NCBI GenBank assembly: GCA_027487775.1
Contig: JAIYCY010000023.1
Span: 184,049-248,048, forward strand
Reading direction: 5' to 3'
Source of the DNA: Planctomycetaceae bacterium
GTDB lineage: Bacteria > Planctomycetota > Phycisphaerae > Tepidisphaerales > Tepidisphaeraceae
DNA length: 64,000 bases
Part shown: piece after piece, positions 54,192-63,061 of the stretch
Layout of the letters: each line of letters opens with the position of its first letter
How positions within the stretch are numbered: the first letter of the stretch is position 1
Position numbers and translations under genes: made by a program
Notes under the pieces: model-generated
What the model was told of the DNA's origin: nothing
Seen by the model: only the letters and a program-made list of their open reading frames with translations
The model's database searches: none

Positions 54192-54470
54192 CTAGGGTCT
54201 ACCGGACTGATGTTGCTGTTGTTGGTGTTGCTGCAGCTGTTTCTGTTGTTTGGCGAGTACGGCGGGGAGGATGACGAGTCCCATCATGATGTCCATGGCG
54301 CCGACGAGGACGAAGAGTCCGCCGACGAGGGTGCGACTTTCACCGAGATTGGGAAAGACTGCGCCTGAGAGGATGAGTCCTCCAACGAACATGAATACAG
54401 CGCCGATGAGGATGACAATGGTTTTGACAACCGGCGGGATGGATTTGGTGGATGTTGTCGGCTTGGGCAA
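54192..54470 (-). CDS. Small two-helix membrane protein
   Basis: This 92-residue protein has two membrane segments at about 16-36 ('TIVILIGAVFMFVGGLILSG') and 48-70 ('LVGGLFVLVGAMDIMMGLVI'), and a Gln/His-rich tail ('KQLQQHQQQQHQSG'). Both ends should face the cytoplasm. I do not recognise a family. It sits between yicC and gmk on the same strand, so it is probably co-transcribed with them. Confidence 0.7.
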   Translation of the reverse strand: MPKPTTSTKSIPPVVKTIVILIGAVFMFVGGLILSGAVFPNLGESRTLVGGLFVLVGAMDIMMGLVILPAVLAKQQKQLQQHQQQQHQSGRP

Positions 54471-54568
54471 GTGGAGTCTCCTTGGGATGGACCAGACCGA
54501 TGAATACTGCTCAAGCCGGGTTTCAAGTCGTGAAGAGCCGCAGGCGAGCTACTGAGAGGGACGGCTGT

Positions 54569-55450
54569 TTATTCGACGTTCTGGACTTGTTCTTTGAGGC
54601 GGTCGATCGCGCCTTTGATCTCGACGATTTGTCCTGCGATGTCGGCATCGTTGGCTTTGCTGCCGATGGTGTTGGCTTCGCGGAGCATTTCCTGGGCGAT
54701 GAAATCGAGCTTGCGTCCGGCGTGTTCGGAGCGCAGGCATGCGTCGCGGAATTGTGTGCAGTGATGGCGTAGGCGTTGGATTTCCTCGGCGATATCGCTG
54801 CGTTCTGCGAAGACGGCGACTTCTTTGAGCAGGTCGGCTTCACCGACTTTGAGTTCGGCTTTGCCGATGAGTTCGTTGACACGCGCGGCGAGTCGGCGGT
54901 GATATTCGCTGACGACGTTTGGAGCGCGGTTTTCGATGAACTTGAGGACGCGTTCGATGAGAGCGACGTGTTTGTCGAGTTCTGTGAAGAGGGCTCGTCC
55001 TTCGCGAGTGCGCATGACGATGAGTTTGTCGATGGCCCTTTCGACGAGCGAACGAAGGATGGGGCCATGCCGTTCGAGTTCGACGGGGTCGTCAGTGGCT
55101 TCCTGACAGACGCCGGGGAGGGCAAGGAGCGCGCCGAGGTCTGCGGGGCGGTCATCGGTGATCAGCCCGGCCTGCTTGAGCTGCCGGACATAGCTGTCGA
55201 GGGCGGCGAGGTTGAGGGGTTGGGCGGCGTCGGCGGACTCGCAGCGCATTTTGATGACGGCGGTGATGGATCCGCGGACGAGTCGGTTGCGGAGGCTGAC
55301 TTCGATTTCAGGTTCGAGTCCTCCGACGAGATCGGGGAGCTTGATGACGGCTTTGAAGTAGCGGTTGTTGAGGGATCGAATCTCGACGCTGTAGTGAGTG
55401 CCGTCCTGTTGGAGGCTGGCGTCGCCGAAGCCGGTCATGCTGACGATCAT
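54569..55450 (-). CDS. yicC: YicC-family endoribonuclease/RNase adapter
   Basis: This 293-residue protein begins 'MIVSMTGFGDA' and contains 'VEIRSLNNRYFKAVIKLPDL' and 'KLDFIAQEMLREANTIGSKA', the N- and C-terminal signatures of the YicC family. Members are linked to RNA turnover and stationary-phase survival. The length is normal. It lies upstream of gmk in the same unit, as in many bacteria. Confidence 0.95.
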   Translation of the reverse strand: MIVSMTGFGDASLQQDGTHYSVEIRSLNNRYFKAVIKLPDLVGGLEPEIEVSLRNRLVRGSITAVIKMRCESADAAQPLNLAALDSYVRQLKQAGLITDDRPADLGALLALPGVCQEATDDPVELERHGPILRSLVERAIDKLIVMRTREGRALFTELDKHVALIERVLKFIENRAPNVVSEYHRRLAARVNELIGKAELKVGEADLLKEVAVFAERSDIAEEIQRLRHHCTQFRDACLRSEHAGRKLDFIAQEMLREANTIGSKANDADIAGQIVEIKGAIDRLKEQVQNVE

Positions 55451-55525
55451 GCGTAGAGCCTTGGGTCTGGGATTTCGATCGACGGACGGTTTGATTCAGA
55501 GGCGAGTGTGTCGCGGATTTGCGAT

Positions 55526-56110
55526 TTATGGATTGGCGGGTGCCGGTGCGGGAGCGGGTGCAGGAGTTGGTGCGGGTGCTGAATCTTGTGAGGGAGCCGA
55601 AGGTGGTGCAGCGGGCGTTGTGGATGTTGCGGGAGTTGACGGAGAGGTGTTTGTCGAGGTGGATGGATCTTGGGCGGGCGGGGTGTTGGTGGGCGATGTG
55701 TTGGTGGGCGATGTGTTGGTGGGCGCGGGGACTGCGGGCTGATCGGATTGACCGGGTTCGGGGAGAGTGGGTGCGGGTTGGCCGGGTGCCGGGAGCCCCG
55801 GTTCGGGAAGGGCGGGGGCGGGCAGAGTGGAGTTGGCGGGTTGATCGGCGCGTCCGAGGGTGCGGTCTTCGTGGACGGATTCTGCGAGCCAGACGAGGCT
55901 GATGCAGAGAAGGACAAAGACGCCAAAGGCTCCTGCGGTCATCCAAGTCATGACGTCGCCTGTTTTGCTTCCGAAGGCGGTATTTCCGCCCATACCGCCG
56001 AATGCTGCGACGAGTCCGCCTCCGCGTCCGCGTTGGATGAGGATCAGTCCGCACAGAAGGAGGCAGAGGAGGATGAAGAGAACCGTGAGAATGTAGAACA
56101 GGATTTCCAT
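55526..56110 (-). CDS. secG: Preprotein translocase subunit SecG with long Pro/Ala/Thr tail
   Basis: This 194-residue protein carries the SecG core in the first 80 residues: two membrane helices ('ILTVLFILLCLLLCGLILIQ' and 'MTAGAFGVFVLLCISLVWLA') joined by the conserved 'GRGGGLVAAFGGMGGNTAFG' loop. SecG normally has 75-110 residues. The remaining 110 are a Pro/Ala/Thr/Ser tail with repeated T-N-T-S-P and A-P-A-P units. It assists SecYE in protein export. It is the first gene of the minus-strand unit leading into yicC. Confidence 0.93.
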   Translation of the reverse strand: MEILFYILTVLFILLCLLLCGLILIQRGRGGGLVAAFGGMGGNTAFGSKTGDVMTWMTAGAFGVFVLLCISLVWLAESVHEDRTLGRADQPANSTLPAPALPEPGLPAPGQPAPTLPEPGQSDQPAVPAPTNTSPTNTSPTNTPPAQDPSTSTNTSPSTPATSTTPAAPPSAPSQDSAPAPTPAPAPAPAPANP

Positions 56111-56367
56111 GGTCGCGTCGATTCAGACGAAGCAGTTCATGCTCGAACCATTTTCGAGCGAACCGTGCATGCTACCCGACCGATCGCCCGGTCGCAAAAT
56201 CGCGGCGGGGCATGGTTCTTGTGGCCTGGATCGTGTCTTTGAGATGGTTTCCACCACCCGGCGGTATTGCAACAAATCGAATCTGATCGATGTGGTCGCG
56301 TGGAGTTGTTGAGGGGACGAATTGATGCAATTTGGATGCTTTCGACGATCTGGATACGCTGCTGAGT

Positions 56368-57894
56368 ATGCCGAGCGGATGCGTGCGATGGATGTTGATC
56401 GTCGGACTGATTGCGAATCTGTTCGCGACACGCGCGATGGGACAGACGAGCGTGGTCGAATCCACGAATGCCGGGCCGGAATCGAGACAGCGTGTCGATC
56501 CGACGCGTTTGATCGATGAGCGACTGACCGCCGAGGTGCGCAAGGTGCTCGATGATCCGCAACTTCGCGGGTCGAGTGTGGGCGTTTGTGTGATGCGTCT
56601 GGGGGTGACGTGGGATGATCGCAAGATGATCGTCGACATCGACGCCGACCGTCCGCTCATACCGGCCAGCAACATGAAGCTGTTATCGACGACTCTGGCG
56701 ATGGAGCGGCTGGGGCCTTCGTTTCGGTTTCGGACGCTGTTGATGGAGCGAGGTCGACAGATGGCGCTGGTGGGTGATGGCGATCCGACGCTGGGGGATA
56801 GCGAGCGATTGCGGGCCGTCGGTTGGGGACCATCGACGCTGTTTGGAAAATGGGCGGCGTCGCTGCCTGCGGAACTTGCGTCGATCGAATCGCTTTTGGT
56901 GGACGACAGTGTTTTCGAGCCGGCATCGGTGCATTCCGGTTGGCCCGTCGACCAACACGAGCGGCCGTACTGCGCGCCCGTCGGTGGATTGAATCTGAAC
57001 ACGAACTGTCTGGACGTTTATGTCGCCCCGCGCGGCGGAGCGGTGGAGGTGCGTGCCGAGCCGGTGAGCGATGTGATCGAATTGGTCAACGCGCTCTCGA
57101 TCGGTAATCAGCAATCGGTATGGATGGAGAGGCGAGCGGGCACGAATCGCGTGACGGTGCGCGGAACCGTGAACGCAAGCAACCGAATTGGCTATCGCGT
57201 GACGATCGACGATCCGACGCGATTCACCGCCGGTGCACTGGCGCATTCACTCCGGGCCGCGGGGCGACAAGTCGCCGAGTTGAAGATCGATCGGACGGTT
57301 CGATCGCAGCTTGTGTCGGCGGATCTTGGTGGATGGAACCCGCTGGCCGTTTTTGAGACGGAGCTTCGGGCGGTTTTGATCGGAGCGAACAAGGATTCGA
57401 ACAATCTGTTTGCCGAGGCACTGCTCAAGCGATCGGTGGTGACGCCTGAGGATGCCGGAAGCTGGTCGCGTGGGTCTGCGGCACTGGCATCGATGACGAC
57501 GGAGCTGGATTTGGATCCGTCGGTCATGAGTTTCGACGACGGCAGCGGGCTGTCGCGTGGGAATCGCGTCACGCCGCACCTGCTCGCAACGGTGCTGGCC
57601 AAGATGCACCATCACGAACGCTCCGATGTCGCCGAGATGTATCGGAACTCGCTGGCGATTGCGGGTGTGGATGGAACGCTTGATCGCCGCTTTCCTGAAG
57701 CGCTGCGTGGCAGAGTCTTTGCCAAGACGGGCTACATTCGTGGCGTGAGTGCCTTGAGCGGTTATGTCGTCAGTCGCGCGGGCAGTGTGCATGTCTTTAG
57801 TGTGGTGTTGAACGACCTGCGCGAGGACCGCATCCGCGTGGCCAAGATCGCTCAGGAGAAAATCGTCGAGGCGATCGACCGATTGAATCCATAG
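56368..57894 (+). CDS. D-alanyl-D-alanine carboxypeptidase/endopeptidase, PBP4 (DacB) type
   Basis: This 508-residue protein has a signal peptide 'MLIVGLIANLFATRAMG'. The three penicillin-binding motifs are present: S-x-x-K in 'LIPASNMKLLSTTLAMERLG' (S101, K104), S-x-N in 'FDDGSGLSRGNRVTP' and K-T-G in 'VFAKTGYIRGVSALSGYVVS'. The large insert between the first two motifs is typical of class C PBP4. It trims or cleaves peptidoglycan in the periplasm, which shows that this bacterium handles a peptidoglycan wall. The ATG at 56368 is chosen because the frame further upstream starts only with TTG. Confidence 0.92.
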   Translation: MPSGCVRWMLIVGLIANLFATRAMGQTSVVESTNAGPESRQRVDPTRLIDERLTAEVRKVLDDPQLRGSSVGVCVMRLGVTWDDRKMIVDIDADRPLIPASNMKLLSTTLAMERLGPSFRFRTLLMERGRQMALVGDGDPTLGDSERLRAVGWGPSTLFGKWAASLPAELASIESLLVDDSVFEPASVHSGWPVDQHERPYCAPVGGLNLNTNCLDVYVAPRGGAVEVRAEPVSDVIELVNALSIGNQQSVWMERRAGTNRVTVRGTVNASNRIGYRVTIDDPTRFTAGALAHSLRAAGRQVAELKIDRTVRSQLVSADLGGWNPLAVFETELRAVLIGANKDSNNLFAEALLKRSVVTPEDAGSWSRGSAALASMTTELDLDPSVMSFDDGSGLSRGNRVTPHLLATVLAKMHHHERSDVAEMYRNSLAIAGVDGTLDRRFPEALRGRVFAKTGYIRGVSALSGYVVSRAGSVHVFSVVLNDLREDRIRVAKIAQEKIVEAIDRLNP

Positions 57895-57949
57895 AGAAAG
57901 CATCGACGGGTTGTGCGATGAAGAAGAACAATTTCAGGAGGATCGCGTG

Positions 57950-58714
57950 ATGAGAGTCTTTCGGTGCATGGCGTTGTTGTGCGTGACGCTGGTCGCGATG
58001 CTGGCGATCGGGTGCGGCGGATCGAATCCTGCCGGGGCGGTCAACAAATTGGCGCCCAAGGGGACCGGCTTTCAAAAGCTAGAGCTCAAGCTGCCCAGCG
58101 GCGAGACACGCAACTACAGCCTCTTCGTGCCTTTCAACTACGACGGCAAAGCGCCCGTGCCCGCCATCGTCTTTCTGCACGGACAGTTCGAAGGCGGAAG
58201 CGACGGCGTGAAGAACACCACGGTCGGACTCGGCCCCGCCATCAAGCGCGATCCCGGAAAGTGGCCCGTCGCCGTCATCTTCCCGCAGTCGCCCGACGGT
58301 TCATGGACCGGGCCACGTCAACATGCCATCGCGATCGCGGCGCTCGATGATGCGTCACGTCGGATTCGCATCGACGCCGATCGCGTCACGCTCGCCGGAC
58401 TCTCCACCGGAGGCGAAGGCTGCTACACGCTCGCGGCCCGTCATCCCGACCGATTCGCCGCCCTCGTCCCTAAGTGTGGAGGATCGGAAACGCAGACCGT
58501 CCAGGCCATCAAACATCTGCCCATTTGGGTGTTCCACAACCAGGGCGATCCCTTCCGACTCCACGCCAGCAGCCGCAAGATGGTCGATCGCATCAACCAG
58601 GCCGGCGGAAATGCCAGACTCACCAGCTACGGCGCGCTCGGGCACAACTGCTGGGACCGCGCCTACAACGAAAAAGACCTGCTCCCATGGATCCTCGCGC
58701 AAAAGAGGCAATGA
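57950..58714 (+). CDS. Lipoprotein alpha/beta hydrolase (esterase/PHB-depolymerase-like)
   Basis: This 254-residue protein starts with a lipoprotein signal ending L-A-I-G-C (C22), so it should be lipid-anchored outside the cytoplasm. The hydrolase core shows '[20 protein letters not shown]' (oxyanion region), '[20 protein letters not shown]' (G-x-S-x-G nucleophile), '[10 protein letters not shown]' (Asp) and '[14 protein letters not shown]' (His). This resembles LpqC/esterase-type and polyhydroxybutyrate-depolymerase-like enzymes. AGGAGG lies 9 bases before the ATG at 57950 and fixes the start over the ATG at 57911. Confidence 0.88.
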   Translation: MRVFRCMALLCVTLVAMLAIGCGGSNPAGAVNKLAPKGTGFQKLELKLPSGETRNYSLFVPFNYDGKAPVPAIVFLHGQFEGGSDGVKNTTVGLGPAIKRDPGKWPVAVIFPQSPDGSWTGPRQHAIAIAALDDASRRIRIDADRVTLAGLSTGGEGCYTLAARHPDRFAALVPKCGGSETQTVQAIKHLPIWVFHNQGDPFRLHASSRKMVDRINQAGGNARLTSYGALGHNCWDRAYNEKDLLPWILAQKRQ

Positions 58715-58827
58715 CATTGGAAGCGCGACCTCGATCTCGGTACAACGATCTACAACGAATCTCGTCATCGACCCAAGTCTCTTCAACCGCCAGCACGCTT
58801 TTGAGTTTCATTCTGGAGGAATCGACC

Positions 58828-59853
58828 ATGGCACGTCTCGTCACACTCTTCACCGGACAATGGGCCGATCTCAAATTTGATGCGCTGTGCGGCAAGGCGG
58901 TGGAGTTCGGGTACGACGGTCTCGAACTCGCCTGCTGGGGCGATCATTTTGAGGTCGATAAAGCGCTCAAGGATAAAAACTACTGCAAGAAGAAGTGGGA
59001 AGTCCTCGCCGACCACGGGCTGACCAGCGTCTCCATCAGCGCGCACCTCGTCGGACAGGCCGTCTGTGATCGGATCGACGAGCGACACAAGTCGATCCTG
59101 CCCAAAGAAGTCTGGGGCGACGGCGATCCCGAAGGCGTTCGCAAACGCGCCCAAAAGCGCATGATCGAAACCGTCCGCGCCGCCCGACTTTTCCGAAACG
59201 CGGCCCCGTCCAAGATCGCCTTCCCCATGGTCGTCAACGGCTTTACCGGCTCGTCCATCTGGCATTCCATCTACGCATTTCCGCCGACCGATCAAAAATA
59301 CTGGCAAAAGGGTTTTGACGATTTCGCCAAACGCTTCGCCCCCATCCTCGACGAATGCCAGAAGCAGGATGTGAACTTCGCCCTCGAAGTGCATCCGACC
59401 GAGATCGCCTTCGACATCGCCAGCGCCGAGCGCGCGATCGCCGCCGTCAAAGGTCACAAGCGCTTCGGCTTCAACTACGACCCGAGCCATCTCGGCTATC
59501 AAGGCGTCGATTACGTGAAATTCATCCGCACCTTCGCAAACCGCATCTACCACTGCCACGTCAAAGACGTCTGGTGGGGCCACGGCGACGGCACGGTCGG
59601 CGTCTTCGGCGGACATGTCAGTTTTGCCGACCCGCGCCGCAACTGGGATTTCCGCTCGCCCGGTCGAGGTGACATCAACTTCGAAGAGATCATCGTCGCG
59701 CTCAACGACATCGGCTACGCGGGCCCGCTCAGCGTCGAATGGGAAGACAGCCGCATGGACCGCGAACACGGCGCCGCCGAGGCGTGCGACTTCGTCCGCA
59801 GCCTCGACTTCAAACCGTCGTCCATCGCCTTCGATGCCCAATTCGATCGCTAG
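58828..59853 (+). CDS. Sugar phosphate isomerase/epimerase (xylose isomerase-like TIM barrel)
   Basis: This 341-residue protein begins '[15 protein letters not shown]' and shows the AP-endonuclease-2/xylose-isomerase-like barrel with metal ligands in order: '[14 protein letters not shown]' (Glu), '[13 protein letters not shown]' (Asp, His), '[14 protein letters not shown]' (His) and '[13 protein letters not shown]' (Glu). Such enzymes isomerise or epimerise sugars and are common and numerous in planctomycetes. TGGAGGA precedes the ATG at 58828 by 8 bases; the longer frame upstream overlaps the lipoprotein gene and is not used. It may share a transcript with that gene (113-base gap). Confidence 0.93.
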   Translation: MARLVTLFTGQWADLKFDALCGKAVEFGYDGLELACWGDHFEVDKALKDKNYCKKKWEVLADHGLTSVSISAHLVGQAVCDRIDERHKSILPKEVWGDGDPEGVRKRAQKRMIETVRAARLFRNAAPSKIAFPMVVNGFTGSSIWHSIYAFPPTDQKYWQKGFDDFAKRFAPILDECQKQDVNFALEVHPTEIAFDIASAERAIAAVKGHKRFGFNYDPSHLGYQGVDYVKFIRTFANRIYHCHVKDVWWGHGDGTVGVFGGHVSFADPRRNWDFRSPGRGDINFEEIIVALNDIGYAGPLSVEWEDSRMDREHGAAEACDFVRSLDFKPSSIAFDAQFDR

Positions 59854-59921
59854 CCGCCGGGCCGGCAAGAAATTCCTGCGCACGGAAGTCGCCCGGCGAT
59901 TGGCACCAGATCGCTGAGTTC

Positions 59922-60008
59922 GCATCGCAGAGATTGCATCGCAGAGATTGCAGCGCTGAGATTGCGTCGTTCAGGGTTTGATCGGGGTTTGATCGGAGTT
60001 TGATCAAA
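59922..60008. repeat. 14-bp (3 copies) and 11-bp (3 copies) tandem repeats
   Basis: GCATCGCAGAGATT repeats at 59922-59935, 59936-59949 and 59950-59963, the last with two changes. GTTTGATCGGG-type units repeat at 59976-59986, 59987-59997 and 59998-60008. Both lie between the isomerase gene and tRNA-Val. Confidence 0.93.
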
Positions 60009-60069
60009 GGTTGCCGGCTCTGATGCTGCCGCAACGCTCGCAACCAGCGGGTGGATGCTTGGGATTCAA

Positions 60070-60143
60070 TGGGCGATACAGGATTCGAACCTGTGACCCC
60101 ACGCGTGTGATGCGTGTGCTCTAGCCAACTGAGCTAATCGCCC
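60070..60143 (-). tRNA. tRNA-Val (anticodon CAC)
   Basis: On the minus strand, acceptor GGGCGAT (plus 60137-60143) pairs with ATCGCCC (60071-60077). D arm GCTC/GAGC, anticodon arm CACGC-ATCACAC-GCGTG and T arm ACAGG-TTCGAAT-CCTGT are intact. The loop places CAC at 34-36, reading GUG valine codons. CCA is not encoded. Its 5' end points toward the Rhs array that begins about 90 bases to the right. Confidence 0.97.
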
Positions 60144-60214
60144 GCAACGGCCCGCAAACGAGCAGGCCGTCTCCTGACAGCACCGGATAATATCCCGCCG
60201 CCGCGTGACTGCAA

Positions 60215-61114
60215 GTGCCCGCCGCGCGCAGCCACCTGCAATACGCCGGCGAGTTCCGGACGCACAGTTTGGGTGCGTATGACCTGCGAGCGCGAGACTA
60301 CGACGCGGGCACAGGAAGATTCCGCAGCCAAGACCCCACCATCTTCGGCCCCGGCGACACGACGGACGCCAACCTATTCCTCTACGGCTCGGCGAACCCG
60401 GTGTACTACACGGATCCGACGGGGTTGGCCGTGTACGTGGCCACGATCAAGGCGATGGCAATCAAATTGACATTGGGTTCGACAGCAAGTTCCGTGGCCT
60501 TCAATGCATTTTCTAGCGCGATGATGATCGCTAGTGGTGCGTCATGGCAGGCCGGACTTCGGGCATTTGCAACAGATATGGCCTTGGATGGTGTCACTGG
60601 TGGAATTGGTAGCAAGTTAAAGTGGATCGCGAGGGCGGTCCCGGAGACACTGAAGCTTCGGCGCGCCGGGGAAGCGATCAAGCGTGCGAAGAATTCCGTG
60701 TGGAACATCCGCGACGCTGGACAACGGGGCCGAGCGATCGAAAAGAAGATTCTTAACGACGCTGGAGTCCAAGAGCGTGTGCTGCATCCGGATTTTCCGG
60801 TGCTGGACCATCTCGACCCTGTGACCGGAACCGGCCTCTCGATCAAGAGCTATGACTTGTTTTCTGGTTATAGTAAGAGCGGTGCGATACGCGACGCTCT
60901 GAGGTCCGACGTACGTAGACTGTCTCAAGCGGTATATCCCAAGTCTTATGCCTATTCCACGGTTGGCAAGGGTGAGGTACGGCGTCGGACACTTGTTGCG
61001 GCATTCGAAGATGGAGCAATGACCAGCGCTCAGTTGGATGATATTGCAAAGTTCGCAGACGAATTGAGGCGTGATTTTCCGGGAGTTCACCTTGTTGTAC
61101 AGTTCATCAAATGA
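60215..61114 (+). CDS. Rhs-core fragment fused to nuclease-like toxin tip (cassette 1)
   Basis: This frame has 299 codons. Residues 5-70 are the end of an Rhs core ('AGEFRTHSLGAYDLRARDYD', 'TGRFRSQDPTIFGPGD' and 'NPVYYTDPTG'). The remainder is a distinct tip: a hydrophobic pretoxin part, then E176 in R-A-I-E-K-K, D198 in 'FPVLDHLDPVTG' and S-I-K-S-Y-D at 209-214. This E...D...S-x-K order resembles PD-(D/E)XK/CdiA-CT-type tRNase toxins. The only start in frame is GTG 60215 in non-homologous DNA without a ribosome binding site, so it is probably a silent tip rather than an expressed gene. Core identity is certain; the toxin type is inferred. Confidence 0.75.
   Translation: MPAARSHLQYAGEFRTHSLGAYDLRARDYDAGTGRFRSQDPTIFGPGDTTDANLFLYGSANPVYYTDPTGLAVYVATIKAMAIKLTLGSTASSVAFNAFSSAMMIASGASWQAGLRAFATDMALDGVTGGIGSKLKWIARAVPETLKLRRAGEAIKRAKNSVWNIRDAGQRGRAIEKKILNDAGVQERVLHPDFPVLDHLDPVTGTGLSIKSYDLFSGYSKSGAIRDALRSDVRRLSQAVYPKSYAYSTVGKGEVRRRTLVAAFEDGAMTSAQLDDIAKFADELRRDFPGVHLVVQFIK
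60231..60424 (+). repeat. Rhs core copy 1 (partial)
   Basis: This segment matches 62117-62310 with constant offset 1886 and scattered substitutions but no indels. Homology begins abruptly at about 60231 and ends after the D-P-T-G codons. Its left flank is unrelated to the other copies. Confidence 0.95.
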
Positions 61115-61202
61115 GTCAGATAGACCAGCACGATTGAAGTCAATTGCATCAACATTGCTTTGGTGGAAGCGAACGGAGATCGTCGTATTTCGTGAGGCAA
61201 TC

Positions 61203-61574
61203 ATGATCGGCGGGTGTACGAATCTCGTGCAGGTTCATGGTCGTTACGCATGGGATGATCCCTCTGCACTCGCTCGCGCAGTTTATAGCGCAATGGATCT
61301 TCACTTCGGTCAGGTTGCTGCCGATGAGGTAAAGCGGATGACCAGAGAGGCAGTGAAGACACTCGGGCACGAAGATTGGGTCAAGGCTCAGCGAGGCTGG
61401 ATTGGCGGCACTCTCGTGCAAGTCGCAGGCGGCAGCAACTGGCGATTGGACATCATCGGACCGATGACTCGCAATCAACATAAGCGATTGCCGAATCCTT
61501 CAGTTTATCTGAGGCAACCGACCTTTGAGGAGCGTGGCATTGCAATGATTCGTGCGATGAAACGATGGGTATAG
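61203..61574 (+). CDS. Putative immunity protein for cassette 1 tip
   Basis: This 123-residue protein begins 'MIGGCTNLVQVHGRYAWDDP' and has the size of an immunity protein. GAGG lies 6 bases before the ATG at 61203; the frame is open upstream to a GTG at 61071, which would overlap the toxin. I recognise no family. The assignment comes from position: it directly follows the toxin tip and precedes the next Rhs-core fragment, as in Rhs tip-immunity modules. Confidence 0.55.
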   Translation: MIGGCTNLVQVHGRYAWDDPSALARAVYSAMDLHFGQVAADEVKRMTREAVKTLGHEDWVKAQRGWIGGTLVQVAGGSNWRLDIIGPMTRNQHKRLPNPSVYLRQPTFEERGIAMIRAMKRWV

Positions 61575-61626
61575 AGACCCCGGTACGATCACGTTCCAAA
61601 CATTTACGTTTGATGGGGATGGCTCG

Positions 61627-63012
61627 ATGGAATCAACCTCCGGCAAGCTCAATCCAAGCTTCATCACCGATCCGACCTCAACTCCGAGCGATGCTGGGGA
61701 TGAAGTGTTTGCGTATGACGCGGAGGGGCGAAGGTTTGAGACGCGGGATGCTGACGAGACGCGTCGATCTGTCATCGATCATCGCAACCCGACGGGGTAT
61801 TCGCAGAAGCTGGATGAACTCAAGCGTGATGCGGACGCGGTGGGAACCCCGGCCGAGGGGTGGGAGATCGAGCTTGGCTACACGCTGGGCCTGGATGTGA
61901 TCGCCCAGACGCGCGTCGAGGGGAGCCATCTGCCGGAGTTGTTCCTGTACGACACGCACGGCAGCGTTCGCGGGCTGTTGGATTTGCAGGGCAAGACGCG
62001 TGAGACGTACGACTATGATGCGTTCGGCGTGGCGGGGCAGTTTTACACGCTGATGGTCAACCCGACGCAGGCGTCCGACCGCTCGCCGATGCCGCTTACG
62101 CAGGCGGACGCGAAGAGCCACCTGCAATACGCCGGTGAGTTCCGCACGCACAGCCTCGGTGCGTATGACCTGCGCGCCCGCGACTACGACGCGGGCACGG
62201 GCCGATTCCGCAGCCAAGACCCCACGATCTTCGGCCCCGGCGACACGACCGACGCCAACCTCTTCCTCTACGGCTCGGCGAATCCGGTGTACTACACGGA
62301 TCCGACTGGGTGGTTTGTAAATAATGCGGAACTATTGACTGTCTCAAAGATTCAGTTTGCGGCTCTGGCCATCATCGGGCTTAGCGTGCTTGGAATCATG
62401 GCGATGGGCGGTGCCATCATCAACGCAGGGATGAGAGATGCTGGCTCGGATCAACAGACATTTGCATCGCCCAAGCATGTAGCTAAGGCAATGGGTGTTC
62501 CGACAGTGTCGCTGCAGGAAGAAAGTATCAAGACAGTTCACAAGGGAAATGACGATGACATGTACTTTGTGCATGGCACTTCGACAGATAGATGGCGCGG
62601 CGGAGTTATCAACTACTTTTCAGCTACGCGTAAATTGGATTTTGGAGTTGGCTTTTATCAGTTCTTGGCTGATTCCGATGGTCTATCGGCAGCAGCCAAC
62701 TTCGCCCGCCGAAATGTTAGGGGTGATGGGCATCCGTTCTTAATCATCACGTCAATTAGCCGTCGGCGATTTAATCAGATCGAGAAGAAGCAAGTGTCAG
62801 CATCATCAGCGAGCGACCTGGCAATAGTGAATCAGTATCGGAGTTCTGGCATCGGTCCGTGGGACGGCATTCCCATTGTATATGGAGCAACCTACAAGCG
62901 CGACGGTCTCGGCGGTTGGATACCGCATGTTCAAGGTACGCTTCCTGATCAGTACCGTTTCAATTGGTTGACTGGTGGCGATCTGAAGCCATTCGCCATC
63001 ATTCCGTTATAG
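61627..63012 (+). CDS. Rhs-core fragment fused to ADP-ribosyltransferase-like tip (cassette 2)
   Basis: This frame has 461 codons. Residues 1-228 are Rhs core with YD-repeat features ('DEVFAYDAEGRRFETRD', 'LFLYDTHGSVRGLLDLQG', 'TRETYDYDAFG' and 'NPVYYTDPTG'). A hydrophobic segment lies at about 243-266. The tip at about 310-461 has 'MYFVHGTSTDRWRGG' (H316-G-T), 'RKLDFGVGFYQFLADS' and 'LPDQYRFNWL' (Q-x-x-F), the order seen in DUF3990-type ADP-ribosyltransferases. Rhs-like codons continue upstream of the ATG ('TITFQTFTFDGDGS') to just after the preceding stop at 61574, so the core is cut without a natural start. Toxin class is inferred. Confidence 0.8.
   Translation: MESTSGKLNPSFITDPTSTPSDAGDEVFAYDAEGRRFETRDADETRRSVIDHRNPTGYSQKLDELKRDADAVGTPAEGWEIELGYTLGLDVIAQTRVEGSHLPELFLYDTHGSVRGLLDLQGKTRETYDYDAFGVAGQFYTLMVNPTQASDRSPMPLTQADAKSHLQYAGEFRTHSLGAYDLRARDYDAGTGRFRSQDPTIFGPGDTTDANLFLYGSANPVYYTDPTGWFVNNAELLTVSKIQFAALAIIGLSVLGIMAMGGAIINAGMRDAGSDQQTFASPKHVAKAMGVPTVSLQEESIKTVHKGNDDDMYFVHGTSTDRWRGGVINYFSATRKLDFGVGFYQFLADSDGLSAAANFARRNVRGDGHPFLIITSISRRRFNQIEKKQVSASSASDLAIVNQYRSSGIGPWDGIPIVYGATYKRDGLGGWIPHVQGTLPDQYRFNWLTGGDLKPFAIIPL
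61659..62310 (+). repeat. Rhs core copy 2
   Basis: Positions 61659-62132 match 63527-64000 (offset 1868) and 62117-62310 match 60231-60424 (offset 1886), in both cases colinear without indels. Confidence 0.95.
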
Positions 63013-63061
63013 CAATCGACAACCGCATTCGTAGAAGCAATTGACATTTAAGGATCGGTCG

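Noticed and set aside
60070..60143. Integration of the Rhs array into tRNA-Val by a site-specific integrase
   Set aside because: The array adjoins the 5' end of the tRNA, not the usual 3' end; no integrase gene and no duplicated tRNA end were seen.
61678..62217. Minus-strand frame of 179 codons within the Rhs core, with a similar frame at 63429-63995
   Set aside because: It appears in both core copies only because the DNA is repeated; the plus strand has the Rhs motifs.
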